Program-made: the position numbers and the translations under genes | Assembly (NCBI GenBank): GCA_947483645.1 | Contig: CANKLS010000003.1 | Span: forward strand, 1 to 53,832 | Direction: 5' to 3' | Source: Bradymonadales bacterium | GTDB lineage: Bacteria > Myxococcota > Bradymonadia > REDH01 | Length of the DNA: 53,832 bases | The notes under the pieces: model-generated | Databases searched by the model: none | Told to the model about the DNA's origin: nothing | What the model saw: the letters and a program-made list of their open reading frames with translations, nothing else | In this document: piece after piece, positions 42,201 through 52,004 of the stretch | Position numbering within the stretch: the stretch's first letter is position 1 | Layout: every line of letters starts with the position of its first letter

Positions 42201-42787
42201 GGCTCGTCGGGGACAAAGCCCCGTTCGAAGCGTTCCATCTCGGCTTGGTAGGCTTCGTTCTTCTGCTCGTAGGTATCCTTGGCTTGCTCGTAGTAGAGTT
42301 CACCGAGGCGGAAGAGGACATCTGGCGTGTAGGTGGCGTCGGAGGGATACTCGGCGATGAACCGGGTAAAGTCGCCGATGGCGAGTTCGCGTCGGGCGCG
42401 TTCTTCAACGCGCCGGGAGTCGATGCCGTCGTTGTAGAAGGCGACGATGCCATTTCGCTGGCGCTTGTACTCGTTCTTGGAGAGTTCGAGCATGCCTTCG
42501 TTGTAGTCGCTCATCTCTTCGGCATAGGCGCCAAGTGCCTGTTCGAAGCCGGGGAGCTGCTGTGCGACGACGGGGGGTAGCGCGGAGTATTGGGGTATGG
42601 GGCGCGAGAAGTTATCGCGCGGGGCGGCTGGGGCGGCTGGGGCGGCTGGGGCGGCTGGGGCGGCGGAGCCCTCGGCAGCGTCAGCAGCGCGGGCGGCAGT
42701 GGGTGCTCCGAGGAGCGAGGCTGCGACAGCGAGGCCAAGGAGAGCCGCAAGGCTATTGCGAAGTTGAATCATGGCGGGGGTGCTCAT
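39275..42787 (-). CDS. Very large periplasmic TPR protein (GltD/AgmU-like)
   Basis: From the ATG at 42787 the product has 1170 residues, close to the 1218 of Myxococcus GltD/AgmU. It has a Sec signal (LAALLGLAVAASLLGAPTAA), an (Ala-Ala-Pro)n spacer, and TPR-like helix pairs spread over almost the whole length. Examples are DVLFRLGELYYEQAKDTYEQ, TDKILFKLGWATYLASDYDS and VALYQAALNYEKAGNGKEMV. GltD is a periplasmic scaffold of the gliding complex. The start codon overlaps the upstream stop as ATGA, and its own stop overlaps the next TPR gene by 4 nt. An ATG at 42895 lies inside the upstream gene and is rejected. Family assignment rests on size, layout and neighbours. Confidence 0.82.
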   Translation of the reverse strand: MSTPAMIQLRNSLAALLGLAVAASLLGAPTAARAADAAEGSAAPAAPAAPAAPAAPRDNFSRPIPQYSALPPVVAQQLPGFEQALGAYAEEMSDYNEGMLELSKNEYKRQRNGIVAFYNDGIDSRRVEERARRELAIGDFTRFIAEYPSDATYTPDVLFRLGELYYEQAKDTYEQKNEAYQAEMERFERGFVPDEPAPPEKEFNQAVATYERLIRDYPDYRIIDGALYLVGVLYAEAKDPRALATFERLTVAKPKSDFAQEAFLRIGEIHFEASDWKKARKAFETALTYPTSSRTDKILFKLGWATYLASDYDSAIVTFQKLLDYYQSAGDSDSAALKEEALQYTAITLAEEDWNSDGNRDADFIMPRINKYLGDRDDEDSIAIRDRVVAILLENQRYANGIELLRDAISRAPEDPQNPNRFEKIVEAYARDNQIEKALDESAKIGQLFGPGTAWYKAQERLGNSDAIAVADEMTRRSLKDTAGLYYNEGEQLAAQFEAAPKDTGLHDRAIQRFRLAARMYGQFLQAYPNDAESYDIQMYLAQSYFFSEQYDLAGAGFETVRESVLNSNFRDASARFAIQSFETSIEREFNAGRLEARAWPSRPAGLSDKTPVPSKASNAPRTVAASDAVPELSLKLISAYDRYIALGIKNPDSPDEQANFAYAGAKLYYEYKDYPEAQRRFIGVLDNHCGSEMTGPAAINLVESYRDQEDYAQMEFWADEVGRRGQCIVIKDAEVMKAFKQDITRYQMGAISQQAEALVAAAKYEAAAVEYVRLANEFAGQQNGALGLYNAGLIYEQNLKKFELAMTQFDRLLKDYPGSEWVDKALVRIAINSRQFFDFDRAIATFRDLNKRGYSDAEGIKYPGLKAAELLDYSQRYTEAAEAYVAFVKANPRTDEAPVALYQAALNYEKAGNGKEMVRLFERFRKEYGANASSPKISIPDAVLDGLSRTAKFYEQQRDQRSIAKTNQQILAEFNARQPQSAEARQPAAKLAYEAAMDQFKKWDAIQLGETVPQQQKALGARKTGIIELQSTFERVTDFNSADVTACAFFMRGRVYQRMADILYQLPIPEALADDPFAEEEYIAAIEGFASQYEDAAVKEWEIAYPIMQKIGVVNTCTIDTTRQLNRYRGSDYPVLSEPIDPLVTDLVSPQIFLPTPSAPVAEAGEAAP
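42622..42666. repeat. 9-bp tandem repeat coding for the Ala-Ala-Pro spacer
   Basis: GGGCGGCTG is repeated four times perfectly (42622-42657) with a fifth imperfect copy. It encodes the AAP repeat just after the signal peptide of the large TPR protein. The unit is a multiple of three, so slippage would change the spacer length by three residues without breaking the frame. Confidence 0.8.
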
Positions 42788-45129
42788 TGTCCCTTCAGGA
42801 TTTCTTCGAAGTCGGCATCGATGATGCTGAGGGCGTCTTGCCGCCTCCGTACCAGTTCGCCGATCTCTTTGGTGAGTTCTTCCTTCTGCTGCCAAGCGAC
42901 ATCGAGGATTCCGATGCTGGCGCGCATCATGAGGCCGTTCAGGCGGTCGCGGACGCGCCCGAAGGAGGCTTGCGCCACGGAGCCGGTGAGTCGTGCGCCG
43001 TCGACGCGCAACTTCTCGAGGGTGCTGCGGATGGTGATCATCCGCGCCTGCTCTTCGGAGAGGACGACGCGAAGGTCGGTGATCTTTGCATCGACGGCAC
43101 GTTCGATGTCGGTGAAGTAGGCGTCGAGGGCGCCTTGGCTGCTGTCGACATTTCCGCGCACGGTGTCGGCCTGCGCGAAGAGGTCGGCGCTGGAGGGGGC
43201 GAGTTGCCGATAGTTTGCGAGGATTTGGGCTTCGCGGCGGAGGGAGTCACGGAAGCGGAGCCGTAGTTCGCGTTCGGAGGCGCTGACGTCGTCGGCAACT
43301 CCAACTTCGACGGACCGTGCTGCGATGTCCCGGCGCAGGTTGGCTACGGTATCGAGCCGCCGGTTGAATTCGCTGGCGTTCTCCTCGAGGGATGCGCGCT
43401 GGCGCTCTGCGAGTGCGGGTGAGATTTTGCCGAGCCGCTGGTTTTCGGCGATGGTTTCGCGGAGATCTTTAACCTCCCGGAGGGAGGCTTCGAGGTCTTG
43501 TTTGACGGCGAAGAGGTCTACCGAGAGCGCCCGGATTTGCTTGACTGAAACCTCTTGGCGCTGGGTCATCTCGGCGAACGAGCGGGGCTGCGCGCGGTAG
43601 GAGGTCTCTAGGGCTGCTCGGTCGGCGCGGAGCTTGTCGAGTTCGGCAGAGGCCTCAGCCGGTAGTTTGCCTGCGAGCACAGTCCTCTCTGCATTGACGG
43701 AGCCGATGAGGAGTTGGAGGGAGTCCATTTCCAGTTCGATGCCTCGGGCCCAGCCATCGCGCATTTCGGGGAAGATGTTGACGCGGCTCCGGGAGTTGAT
43801 GCCGGTGTCGAGCTCAGCGAGTGCGAGTTCGCTGTCGGCAACATTGACGGAGGCCTGCGCGAGGTCGTTGGAGATGTTAAGCGCGTGTTTGAGTTCTTTG
43901 TCTTGGACGAAGAAGGGCTGCGCAAAGGCGGGCAGTTCGAGAACACCGTCTGCCTCATTGACGAGCAATTTGAGGAAGGCAGCAGGGTCGGACTGGGAGG
44001 CGAGGATCTGGTCGACGCCGGCCACATCGGGCCGTTGAGCGCGAATGACTCTCGAGAAGGAGGCGGTGGCCTCTTGGTAGCGGCTTTCACGGAGCTGAAA
44101 GTCTCCGATGAGGAGACCGGCTTCGGGCAGATAGTATCGCAGTTCTGGGTCGTTGCTGGCGTAGATCTGAAGCCGCTGGAGGGCTAGAATGGCGTCTCTC
44201 GACCTGCCCTCGCGCTGAAAGCACCAGGCCTGTTCGAAGAGCGAGGCCTTGTACTGCGGGGAGTCGGGGTCTACCTCGCCGTAGGCTTCGATAGCGACCC
44301 CGAACTGCTGCTGCTCGTAGTAGATCCGGGCGCGGCCAAGCCGGGAGAGGTTGAGGAGTTCTCGTTCTGCGTCGCCCTTCTTCTTGGCGAGTTGCTGGAT
44401 GATGGCCTCGAAGGCTTGGCGGCTCTCTTCGAGCTGTCCAAGGCGAGCACGGGTAACGCCGGAGAAGTAGGCTGCACGGAGTTCGACGATGCCTGCCCCT
44501 TTGACTCCAGCGAAGGAGGCGAGTGCGGCCTCATAGTTCCCCTGGCCATACTGGGCCTTGCCGCGCATGTAGGCTACATCGGGGCCGAAGTTGCCCACTT
44601 CGCTGTTTGCAAACTCGGAGAACATGGCATCGAGGTCGGAGTAGTCTCCGTCGATGTAGGCCATTTCGAGGAGCCGCCTTGCCGCCTTGATTGCGTAGTT
44701 CGCATCTTTGGTGGCGACGAGGTCTCGGAATTGCTTCTTGGCAAGGTCGAAGTTGCGCAGATGGAAGAGGCTATCAGCAAACATGAACTTTGCGTCGCGG
44801 AGGCCTGCGCTCGCAGCGTAACGCGGCTCATCGACCACTTGAGCGAGCAGGATAGAGGCTGCGTCCCAGTCGCTGATGCGATAGCGGAGTTGGGCGTCTG
44901 CGATCTTGGTGACGGCGTCGTTCTGGCTGCGGAACTCGGCGACGGTCACATACTGCGAACGGAGGAGTTGTACCCGGCCACCGAGTTCATCGGCGGCCTT
45001 TGCTGCGTCATCGAGCGCCTGCGCCGAAGCATGGCTGCCCATGGCGAGTGCGAGCAGGAGAGATCCTGCAGCAACGAGGCGCACGGGAGCGAATGAACAA
45101 AGCTGGGTAGCGTTTGCCACGGCGTTCAA
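42784..45129 (-). CDS. Large secreted TPR and coiled-coil protein
   Basis: The 781-residue product has a Sec signal (LVAAGSLLLALAMGSHASA). Residues 60-360 are TPR-like, including YAASAGLRDAKFMFADSLFH and LFEQAWCFQREGRSRDAILA. Residues 490-760 form a charged coiled coil, with LREVKDLRETIAENQRLGKI as an example. The mix suggests an extended periplasmic scaffold. It belongs to the Glt-like gene set by 4-nt overlaps with both neighbours, but I cannot match it to one named Glt protein. Confidence 0.78.
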   Translation of the reverse strand: MNAVANATQLCSFAPVRLVAAGSLLLALAMGSHASAQALDDAAKAADELGGRVQLLRSQYVTVAEFRSQNDAVTKIADAQLRYRISDWDAASILLAQVVDEPRYAASAGLRDAKFMFADSLFHLRNFDLAKKQFRDLVATKDANYAIKAARRLLEMAYIDGDYSDLDAMFSEFANSEVGNFGPDVAYMRGKAQYGQGNYEAALASFAGVKGAGIVELRAAYFSGVTRARLGQLEESRQAFEAIIQQLAKKKGDAERELLNLSRLGRARIYYEQQQFGVAIEAYGEVDPDSPQYKASLFEQAWCFQREGRSRDAILALQRLQIYASNDPELRYYLPEAGLLIGDFQLRESRYQEATASFSRVIRAQRPDVAGVDQILASQSDPAAFLKLLVNEADGVLELPAFAQPFFVQDKELKHALNISNDLAQASVNVADSELALAELDTGINSRSRVNIFPEMRDGWARGIELEMDSLQLLIGSVNAERTVLAGKLPAEASAELDKLRADRAALETSYRAQPRSFAEMTQRQEVSVKQIRALSVDLFAVKQDLEASLREVKDLRETIAENQRLGKISPALAERQRASLEENASEFNRRLDTVANLRRDIAARSVEVGVADDVSASERELRLRFRDSLRREAQILANYRQLAPSSADLFAQADTVRGNVDSSQGALDAYFTDIERAVDAKITDLRVVLSEEQARMITIRSTLEKLRVDGARLTGSVAQASFGRVRDRLNGLMMRASIGILDVAWQQKEELTKEIGELVRRRQDALSIIDADFEEILKGQ

Positions 45130-45782
45130 TCCTTCGCGGCGGGGGCGGCTGCGGCGGGTGCCTCTTCGTGGGTCGCGAACTCCTCGACCTCGAAGCGGAT
45201 ACGGAAGCGGTTCGGGTCGAGGATATCTCCCTCTCCCGAGTCGAAGGCCACGGTCTGGATGCCGACGGTGCGGCCCTCGTCGACAGTGAAGGGGTAGGAT
45301 GCCGCCTTGTCGATGGTGATTTCGTTCATGTAGGCGAAGACGCCACCGAAGTCGCGTCCTCGGAACTTGAACTGAACGCTGAGGTTGTGGGCACCCGGAA
45401 GGACGGATGCGTCGAAGACTTCGAAGCGGGGGTCTTCGAGTTTGGTTGTGATTTCGATGCGGTTTCCGTCGAGCACGTAGGCCGCATCGACCAGAACGAA
45501 CTTGTCGCCGAGGTTGTTGACATGTTCGACTGCGGCGCGGGAGCCGCCGATGGTGCGACGGAGGATTTGCTCGCGGAGCAGGAAGAGGCGAGATTTGCTC
45601 CGAAAGACATCTTGCTTGAAGGCGCCAACGCGGTCTTCGAGTTCCTGGAGTCGGAGGTCGTAATTGACGTCTCCGCTCGTGCTAGCAGGCGCCGTCTGCG
45701 TATGCCCGAGGGTGGGTAGAAGGCAGCAGGAGAGCGCGAGAACCGTGCGAGCGAGGATGTTGCTAAGGGTCGATTTGGTCAT
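45126..45782 (-). CDS. Secreted protein heading the Glt-like operon
   Basis: From the ATG at 45782 the product has 218 residues: a signal peptide (ARTVLALSCCLLPTLGHTQ), a short coiled coil (LQELEDRVGAFKQDVFRSKS), and a beta-rich domain with LPGAHNLSVQFKFRGRDFGG. That domain resembles carbohydrate-binding or transthyretin-like sandwiches. The C-terminus is Glu/Ala-rich. A GTG at 45800 is an alternative start, in GTGA overlap with a possible short upstream frame. No family is assigned. Its stop overlaps the start of the 781-residue gene. No strong promoter was found upstream. Confidence 0.72.
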   Translation of the reverse strand: MTKSTLSNILARTVLALSCCLLPTLGHTQTAPASTSGDVNYDLRLQELEDRVGAFKQDVFRSKSRLFLLREQILRRTIGGSRAAVEHVNNLGDKFVLVDAAYVLDGNRIEITTKLEDPRFEVFDASVLPGAHNLSVQFKFRGRDFGGVFAYMNEITIDKAASYPFTVDEGRTVGIQTVAFDSGEGDILDPNRFRIRFEVEEFATHEEAPAAAAPAAKD

Positions 45783-45926
45783 GTTCCGATCCGCCGTCAC
45801 AGTGTTTCTGAGTGGGGGGTTTGCTTAAGAATGCGAGAAATTTCGGCTGCGTGGCAGTCTGGGTGCAAACGGAGCGCGGAGAGACTAGGTAACTCCACCC
45901 CTAATGTGTTGCATACCTTGGCGAGC

Positions 45927-47507
45927 ATGACAAGTTCTAAGTTGATCGCGGCGCTCTGGAGCGCGTGCGAGAGGTCACGGAGGATGTCGTCGACTGGCGC
46001 CACATGTTTTGCGCTCGGGCTGATGATTTTGGGCCCAGCCGTTGGCTTTGCAGCCGAGGCAGTCATCTCTTGTCGGGAGCCTTCGATGGAGGCGAACGGC
46101 GTGGTCCTAGTGCGTTGCCACCTCGAAGCTGGCGGGGCGGGCGGCGCATGGACTGCGGTCACGGGCGGACGAGGGAGGGTTTGCGGCAGCCTGGCAATCG
46201 GGTCGACGCTCCCCGATGGCCTAGGTGCGCGGTGTGGGGTCGTGGGAGAGGAGGTCTGGTTCTGGCAGCGGCTGGCTGCACCGGAGCGAGGGGCGCTGCG
46301 CTACGGGTCCTGGGCACGTGGTGGCGCATGGAGGGTTGAGGGTTCGGAGCTGCTGCCGGATTCGCTGGTCGCGGTGGGGGCGATGGTCAGTGGGGGCCGT
46401 TGGGATGGCGGGGCGATGATGGCCTACGGTTCGTTTCGTGATCGAGGCTGGCTCGGAGGCAACCTGTCGTCCACCACGGATGGTTCGGTAACGGTGGTAG
46501 CAGAGTCGCGTGTCGCCGGCTTTGCGTCTGATGTCCTCGGGGAGTTGCGCCGATTGCGGCAGGCAGGCCACGGAGAGGTCGTGCAGGATGTGCAGCTGTT
46601 GGCTGCTACCCGCGACGACTACGCTTCGGGGCGGAGCGGGCCGGGCTGGTTGGTGCTGGAGCTTGGCGCGGAGGCGAAGGTGCAGCGGGTGGCAGAGGTG
46701 GTTCGACATGAGGTGGCGCATCAACTTGTAGGGGGTGCGATCCGCTATGTGCGTTCAGGCATCGACGTTGGTTGGTTCTTGGAGGGATTCGCGGACTATC
46801 TTGGGTTTGCGATGACCCGTGATGAGCCGGCGGGGCGTGCTGCCTTCTTCCGTCGGTTTGCGGAGGCCTGCGAGGCGGTGAGCCGGCCGCAGGGGGAGGT
46901 CTCGGAGTACGATCTGGGGTTTTTATATGCAGCGGCGGTAGATGGTGCGCTGTGGCGTGGCGCGGCGACGGGGCTGGGCGAGCGGCTAGGCGAGCTGGTG
47001 GCGGGCCGACAGGGGCCCTTGGTCTTTGGCGGCCGCGAGGACTTTCTCGGTAGGGAGCCGCGAGCAGCGCTCGTGAGCGCGTTGCTGGCTGGCGCGGAGG
47101 ATGCCGGTGCAGCGCGCGCGCGGAGCTGGATGGAGCGAGAGGAGCGGCCGGATGTGACGGTTTTGGCGGGCGATCTGGGGGTTCGTCTGGCGAAGGAGTC
47201 GATTGGGGCGGACGGGCTTCCGCTGTCGATGATGGAGCGTCGAGACGGGCTCTTTGAGGTGACCTCTGTGCAGGCGGAGGTCGCCGCGGCGCTGGCCATC
47301 GCGCCTGGCGATCTGATCTGGCCGCTGGAGGCCTGGTCGGGTAGCGGAGCGTTGGCTGCCGAGGTTTCTCGAACCTACGGCTGGCAACGGGTCACGCTGA
47401 CGCCGCGTCGGGTCGTTCGGGAGAGGTGGCGTGTGGTCTCCGTAGCCGATGCGGCGCGGAGGTGGTTTGGTGGAGCGGCGGGCAGCCGCAGCGAGGAGAG
47501 CGAGTGA
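45927..47507 (+). CDS. Secreted gluzincin-type (HExxH...E) metallopeptidase-like protein
   Basis: The 526-residue product has a membrane-targeting stretch after a basic N-terminus (SRRMSSTGATCFALGLMILG). An N-terminal beta region follows. Near residue 261 it has RHEVAHQLVGG, and about 25 residues on WFLEGFADYLGFAM, which together give the HExxH-x(n)-E zinc site of gluzincins such as the M1 and M61 families. The C-terminal 150 residues look like a PDZ-like or beta domain (IAPGDLIWPLEAW). An alternative ATG at 45984 has GAGAGG 9 nt upstream but lacks the basic N-terminus. Substrate is unknown. It is divergent from the Glt-like operon. Confidence 0.72.
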   Translation: MTSSKLIAALWSACERSRRMSSTGATCFALGLMILGPAVGFAAEAVISCREPSMEANGVVLVRCHLEAGGAGGAWTAVTGGRGRVCGSLAIGSTLPDGLGARCGVVGEEVWFWQRLAAPERGALRYGSWARGGAWRVEGSELLPDSLVAVGAMVSGGRWDGGAMMAYGSFRDRGWLGGNLSSTTDGSVTVVAESRVAGFASDVLGELRRLRQAGHGEVVQDVQLLAATRDDYASGRSGPGWLVLELGAEAKVQRVAEVVRHEVAHQLVGGAIRYVRSGIDVGWFLEGFADYLGFAMTRDEPAGRAAFFRRFAEACEAVSRPQGEVSEYDLGFLYAAAVDGALWRGAATGLGERLGELVAGRQGPLVFGGREDFLGREPRAALVSALLAGAEDAGAARARSWMEREERPDVTVLAGDLGVRLAKESIGADGLPLSMMERRDGLFEVTSVQAEVAAALAIAPGDLIWPLEAWSGSGALAAEVSRTYGWQRVTLTPRRVVRERWRVVSVADAARRWFGGAAGSRSEESE

Positions 47508-48070
47508 TGGAGAGTTTGAAGATGGAGCTCCGAGAGCAGGTTCTGGCTGACGCGGATACGCCGGAGGCGGTGCTACGAGCGCTGCGCGGGGGAGCGACCC
47601 TGGAGTCCATTCACCTCGATGAGCGGGGGAGGTGGTGGCACGAGGGTTCGATGTTCGCGAACGAAAAGCTGTCGCAGCTCTTCAGCCGCAGTGTGTTCCA
47701 GACCGAGGGCGGGGTCTGGTTCCTGCAGATAGGCCATCAGTCCTACCCCGTAACTGTTGCCTGCACTGGCCACTTTGCGGAGCGGTTACTGATGCGTGAG
47801 GCGCAGACGAGTCTGGAGCTCACAACGGGAGAGCAGTTGGAGACGGGGCTGGACGGGTGGATGACCGACGGTGGTGAGCGGGTGGGGGTGAGGCTGTCGG
47901 ATGGTCGCGATGTTCGCCTGCTGGGCGCTGCCCACCAACTGGTGGTGTCGCTGGTGGAGGCAACGGAGGCTGGATGGCAGCTTCGGCTTGGGCAGGGGAT
48001 AGCTGCGCTGCAGGTATGGCCGCCGGTGCCGCGCGGGCTGCGTCTTCCGCGGGTGGCTCCACAGGGTTGA
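47507..48070 (+). CDS. DUF1285-like protein
   Basis: The 187-residue product has no signal peptide. The segment IHLDERGRWWHEGSMFANEK, then LSQLFSRSVFQTEGGVWFLQ, follows the DUF1285 pattern (DxxGxWxHEG, RLFSxVL), a two-domain family of unknown function. The C-terminal half is beta-rich (VGVRLSDGRDVRLLGAA). Its ATG overlaps the TGA of the peptidase gene by 1 nt as TGATG, with GAGGAG about 9 nt upstream, so the two are co-translated. No activity is proposed. Confidence 0.72.
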   Translation: MESLKMELREQVLADADTPEAVLRALRGGATLESIHLDERGRWWHEGSMFANEKLSQLFSRSVFQTEGGVWFLQIGHQSYPVTVACTGHFAERLLMREAQTSLELTTGEQLETGLDGWMTDGGERVGVRLSDGRDVRLLGAAHQLVVSLVEATEAGWQLRLGQGIAALQVWPPVPRGLRLPRVAPQG

Positions 48071-48153
48071 CCTCCGAGCGGAGCGCGGGTTAGGGGCGCA
48101 TAGTGCAACCGTACGCTGAGGCGGAGGGAGCGCGGGCTCGCAGAAGGAGTTTC

Positions 48154-49203
48154 ATGTCGCAGCGAATCGTTGTGGTGGATGACAGTCGTACGGTCTGCGG
48201 TGTGGTCGAATGGGCCTACCACGGTTCGGGGATTGAGGTTCTGCCGGTCCGGACCGGCGGCGAAGCGCTTGCGCTGATTCGGAAGGCGCCCCCGTTTGCA
48301 GTCATTGTGAGTTATTGGCTTCCGGATATGGAGGCTGCTGCCTTCTGTTCGGCGCTTCGGGGAGATGCTGCCGCAGGCAAGGTTCCGATCCTGCTACTGA
48401 CGGGAGGCTACCACCCTGTAGACACGGCGGCGGTGCTGACGGCCGGTGCAGACGATGCGCTCAGGAAGCCGTTCCGTTCGTCGGATTTGCTAGCGCGGGT
48501 TCTGGGTGTCCGAGACCGAGGAGCGGAGCGTGGATACTTCGCCGGGGCGCGCCCTGTTGCTCCGCCTCCGCTGCGACCGGCTTTGATACCTCCGCCGCTC
48601 GTTGGGCCACCGCTCGTTGGGCCACCGCTCGTTGGGCCACCGCCGGCCCGCGATGCAGGTTTGGTGAAACCACCTACGCCGCCCGCCGCACTGTTGATTG
48701 CGCCGCCCACCGCACCGTTGATTGCTCCGCCGCCTCGGCCTTCGGGGTTGGTTGCTCCGCCGCCCGCAGCGCTGATGGGCGGAGCGACCGCAGTCTCGGC
48801 TGCCTTCACGGCGCCGCCGAGCGCTGTACATCCCGCTGCGGCCGCCGCGGCGGCATTTGCCGCACCGTCTGGCAGCCCGTCGTCGGGGATGCACCGGGCA
48901 GCGCCGCCGCCATCGGGCCTTCGAACGGAGGAGCGGGAGGCGCTGCTTCGGGCGCTGCAGCCTGTCGTTCTTGAGCAGGTGAAGGGGGCACTGCCGGCGA
49001 TTGTTCGCGAGGTTCTTCCGGCGATGCTGCGCGAGGTGCTGGCGACGGTGATGCGGGAGCAGCTCGGCGCGAAGGTGGAGGAATATTCCAAGCGCCGGGT
49101 AGATGAATTTGTGGAGCGCGAGCTTCCGCAGGCAGCAGATGCTGCGATCGAGCGTTATCTCAAGCGCATTGGCGAGGGTGACGGCGGGAGCGACGAGTCT
49201 TAG
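48154..49203 (+). CDS. Receiver-like protein lacking the phospho-acceptor Asp, with Pro-rich linker and helical tail
   Basis: The 349-residue product begins with a CheY-like receiver (about 1-125): VVVDDSRTV with Asp9 and Asp10, LLLTGGYHP with Thr83, and DDALRKPFR with Lys105. The phospho-acceptor Asp that should precede xxLPDM is Ser53 (VIVSYWLPDM). The receiver is therefore unlikely to be phosphorylated in the usual way. A Pro/Ala-rich linker (about 125-255) follows, including three PPLVG copies, then an amphipathic helical tail (LQPVVLEQVKGALPAIVREV and VDEFVERELPQAADAAIERY). AAGGAG lies 6 nt before the ATG. It stands just upstream of valS. It may be a constitutive binding module; no output domain is recognised. 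Confidence 0.8.
   Translation: MSQRIVVVDDSRTVCGVVEWAYHGSGIEVLPVRTGGEALALIRKAPPFAVIVSYWLPDMEAAAFCSALRGDAAAGKVPILLLTGGYHPVDTAAVLTAGADDALRKPFRSSDLLARVLGVRDRGAERGYFAGARPVAPPPLRPALIPPPLVGPPLVGPPLVGPPPARDAGLVKPPTPPAALLIAPPTAPLIAPPPRPSGLVAPPPAALMGGATAVSAAFTAPPSAVHPAAAAAAAFAAPSGSPSSGMHRAAPPPSGLRTEEREALLRALQPVVLEQVKGALPAIVREVLPAMLREVLATVMREQLGAKVEEYSKRRVDEFVERELPQAADAAIERYLKRIGEGDGGSDES
48595..48639. repeat. 15-bp tandem repeat, three copies, in the receiver protein gene
   Basis: CCGCTCGTTGGGCCA is repeated exactly three times and encodes the PPLVG units of the Pro-rich linker. The identical copies point to recent slippage. Fifteen is a multiple of three, so copy-number change keeps the frame. Confidence 0.85.
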
Positions 49204-49244
49204 AGTCGAGATGCGGTCCGAGCGGGCCGCGAGGGAGATGGTCG

Positions 49245-52000
<2,756 letters not shown>

Positions 52001-52004
<4 letters not shown>

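Noticed and set aside
45783..45926. Promoter for the Glt-like operon (TTGCAC near 45870)
   Set aside because: The matching -10 is only 3 of 6; too weak to call.
48595..48639. Short repeats as a possible CRISPR
   Set aside because: The copies are contiguous 15-mers without spacers and lie in frame in a coding linker.
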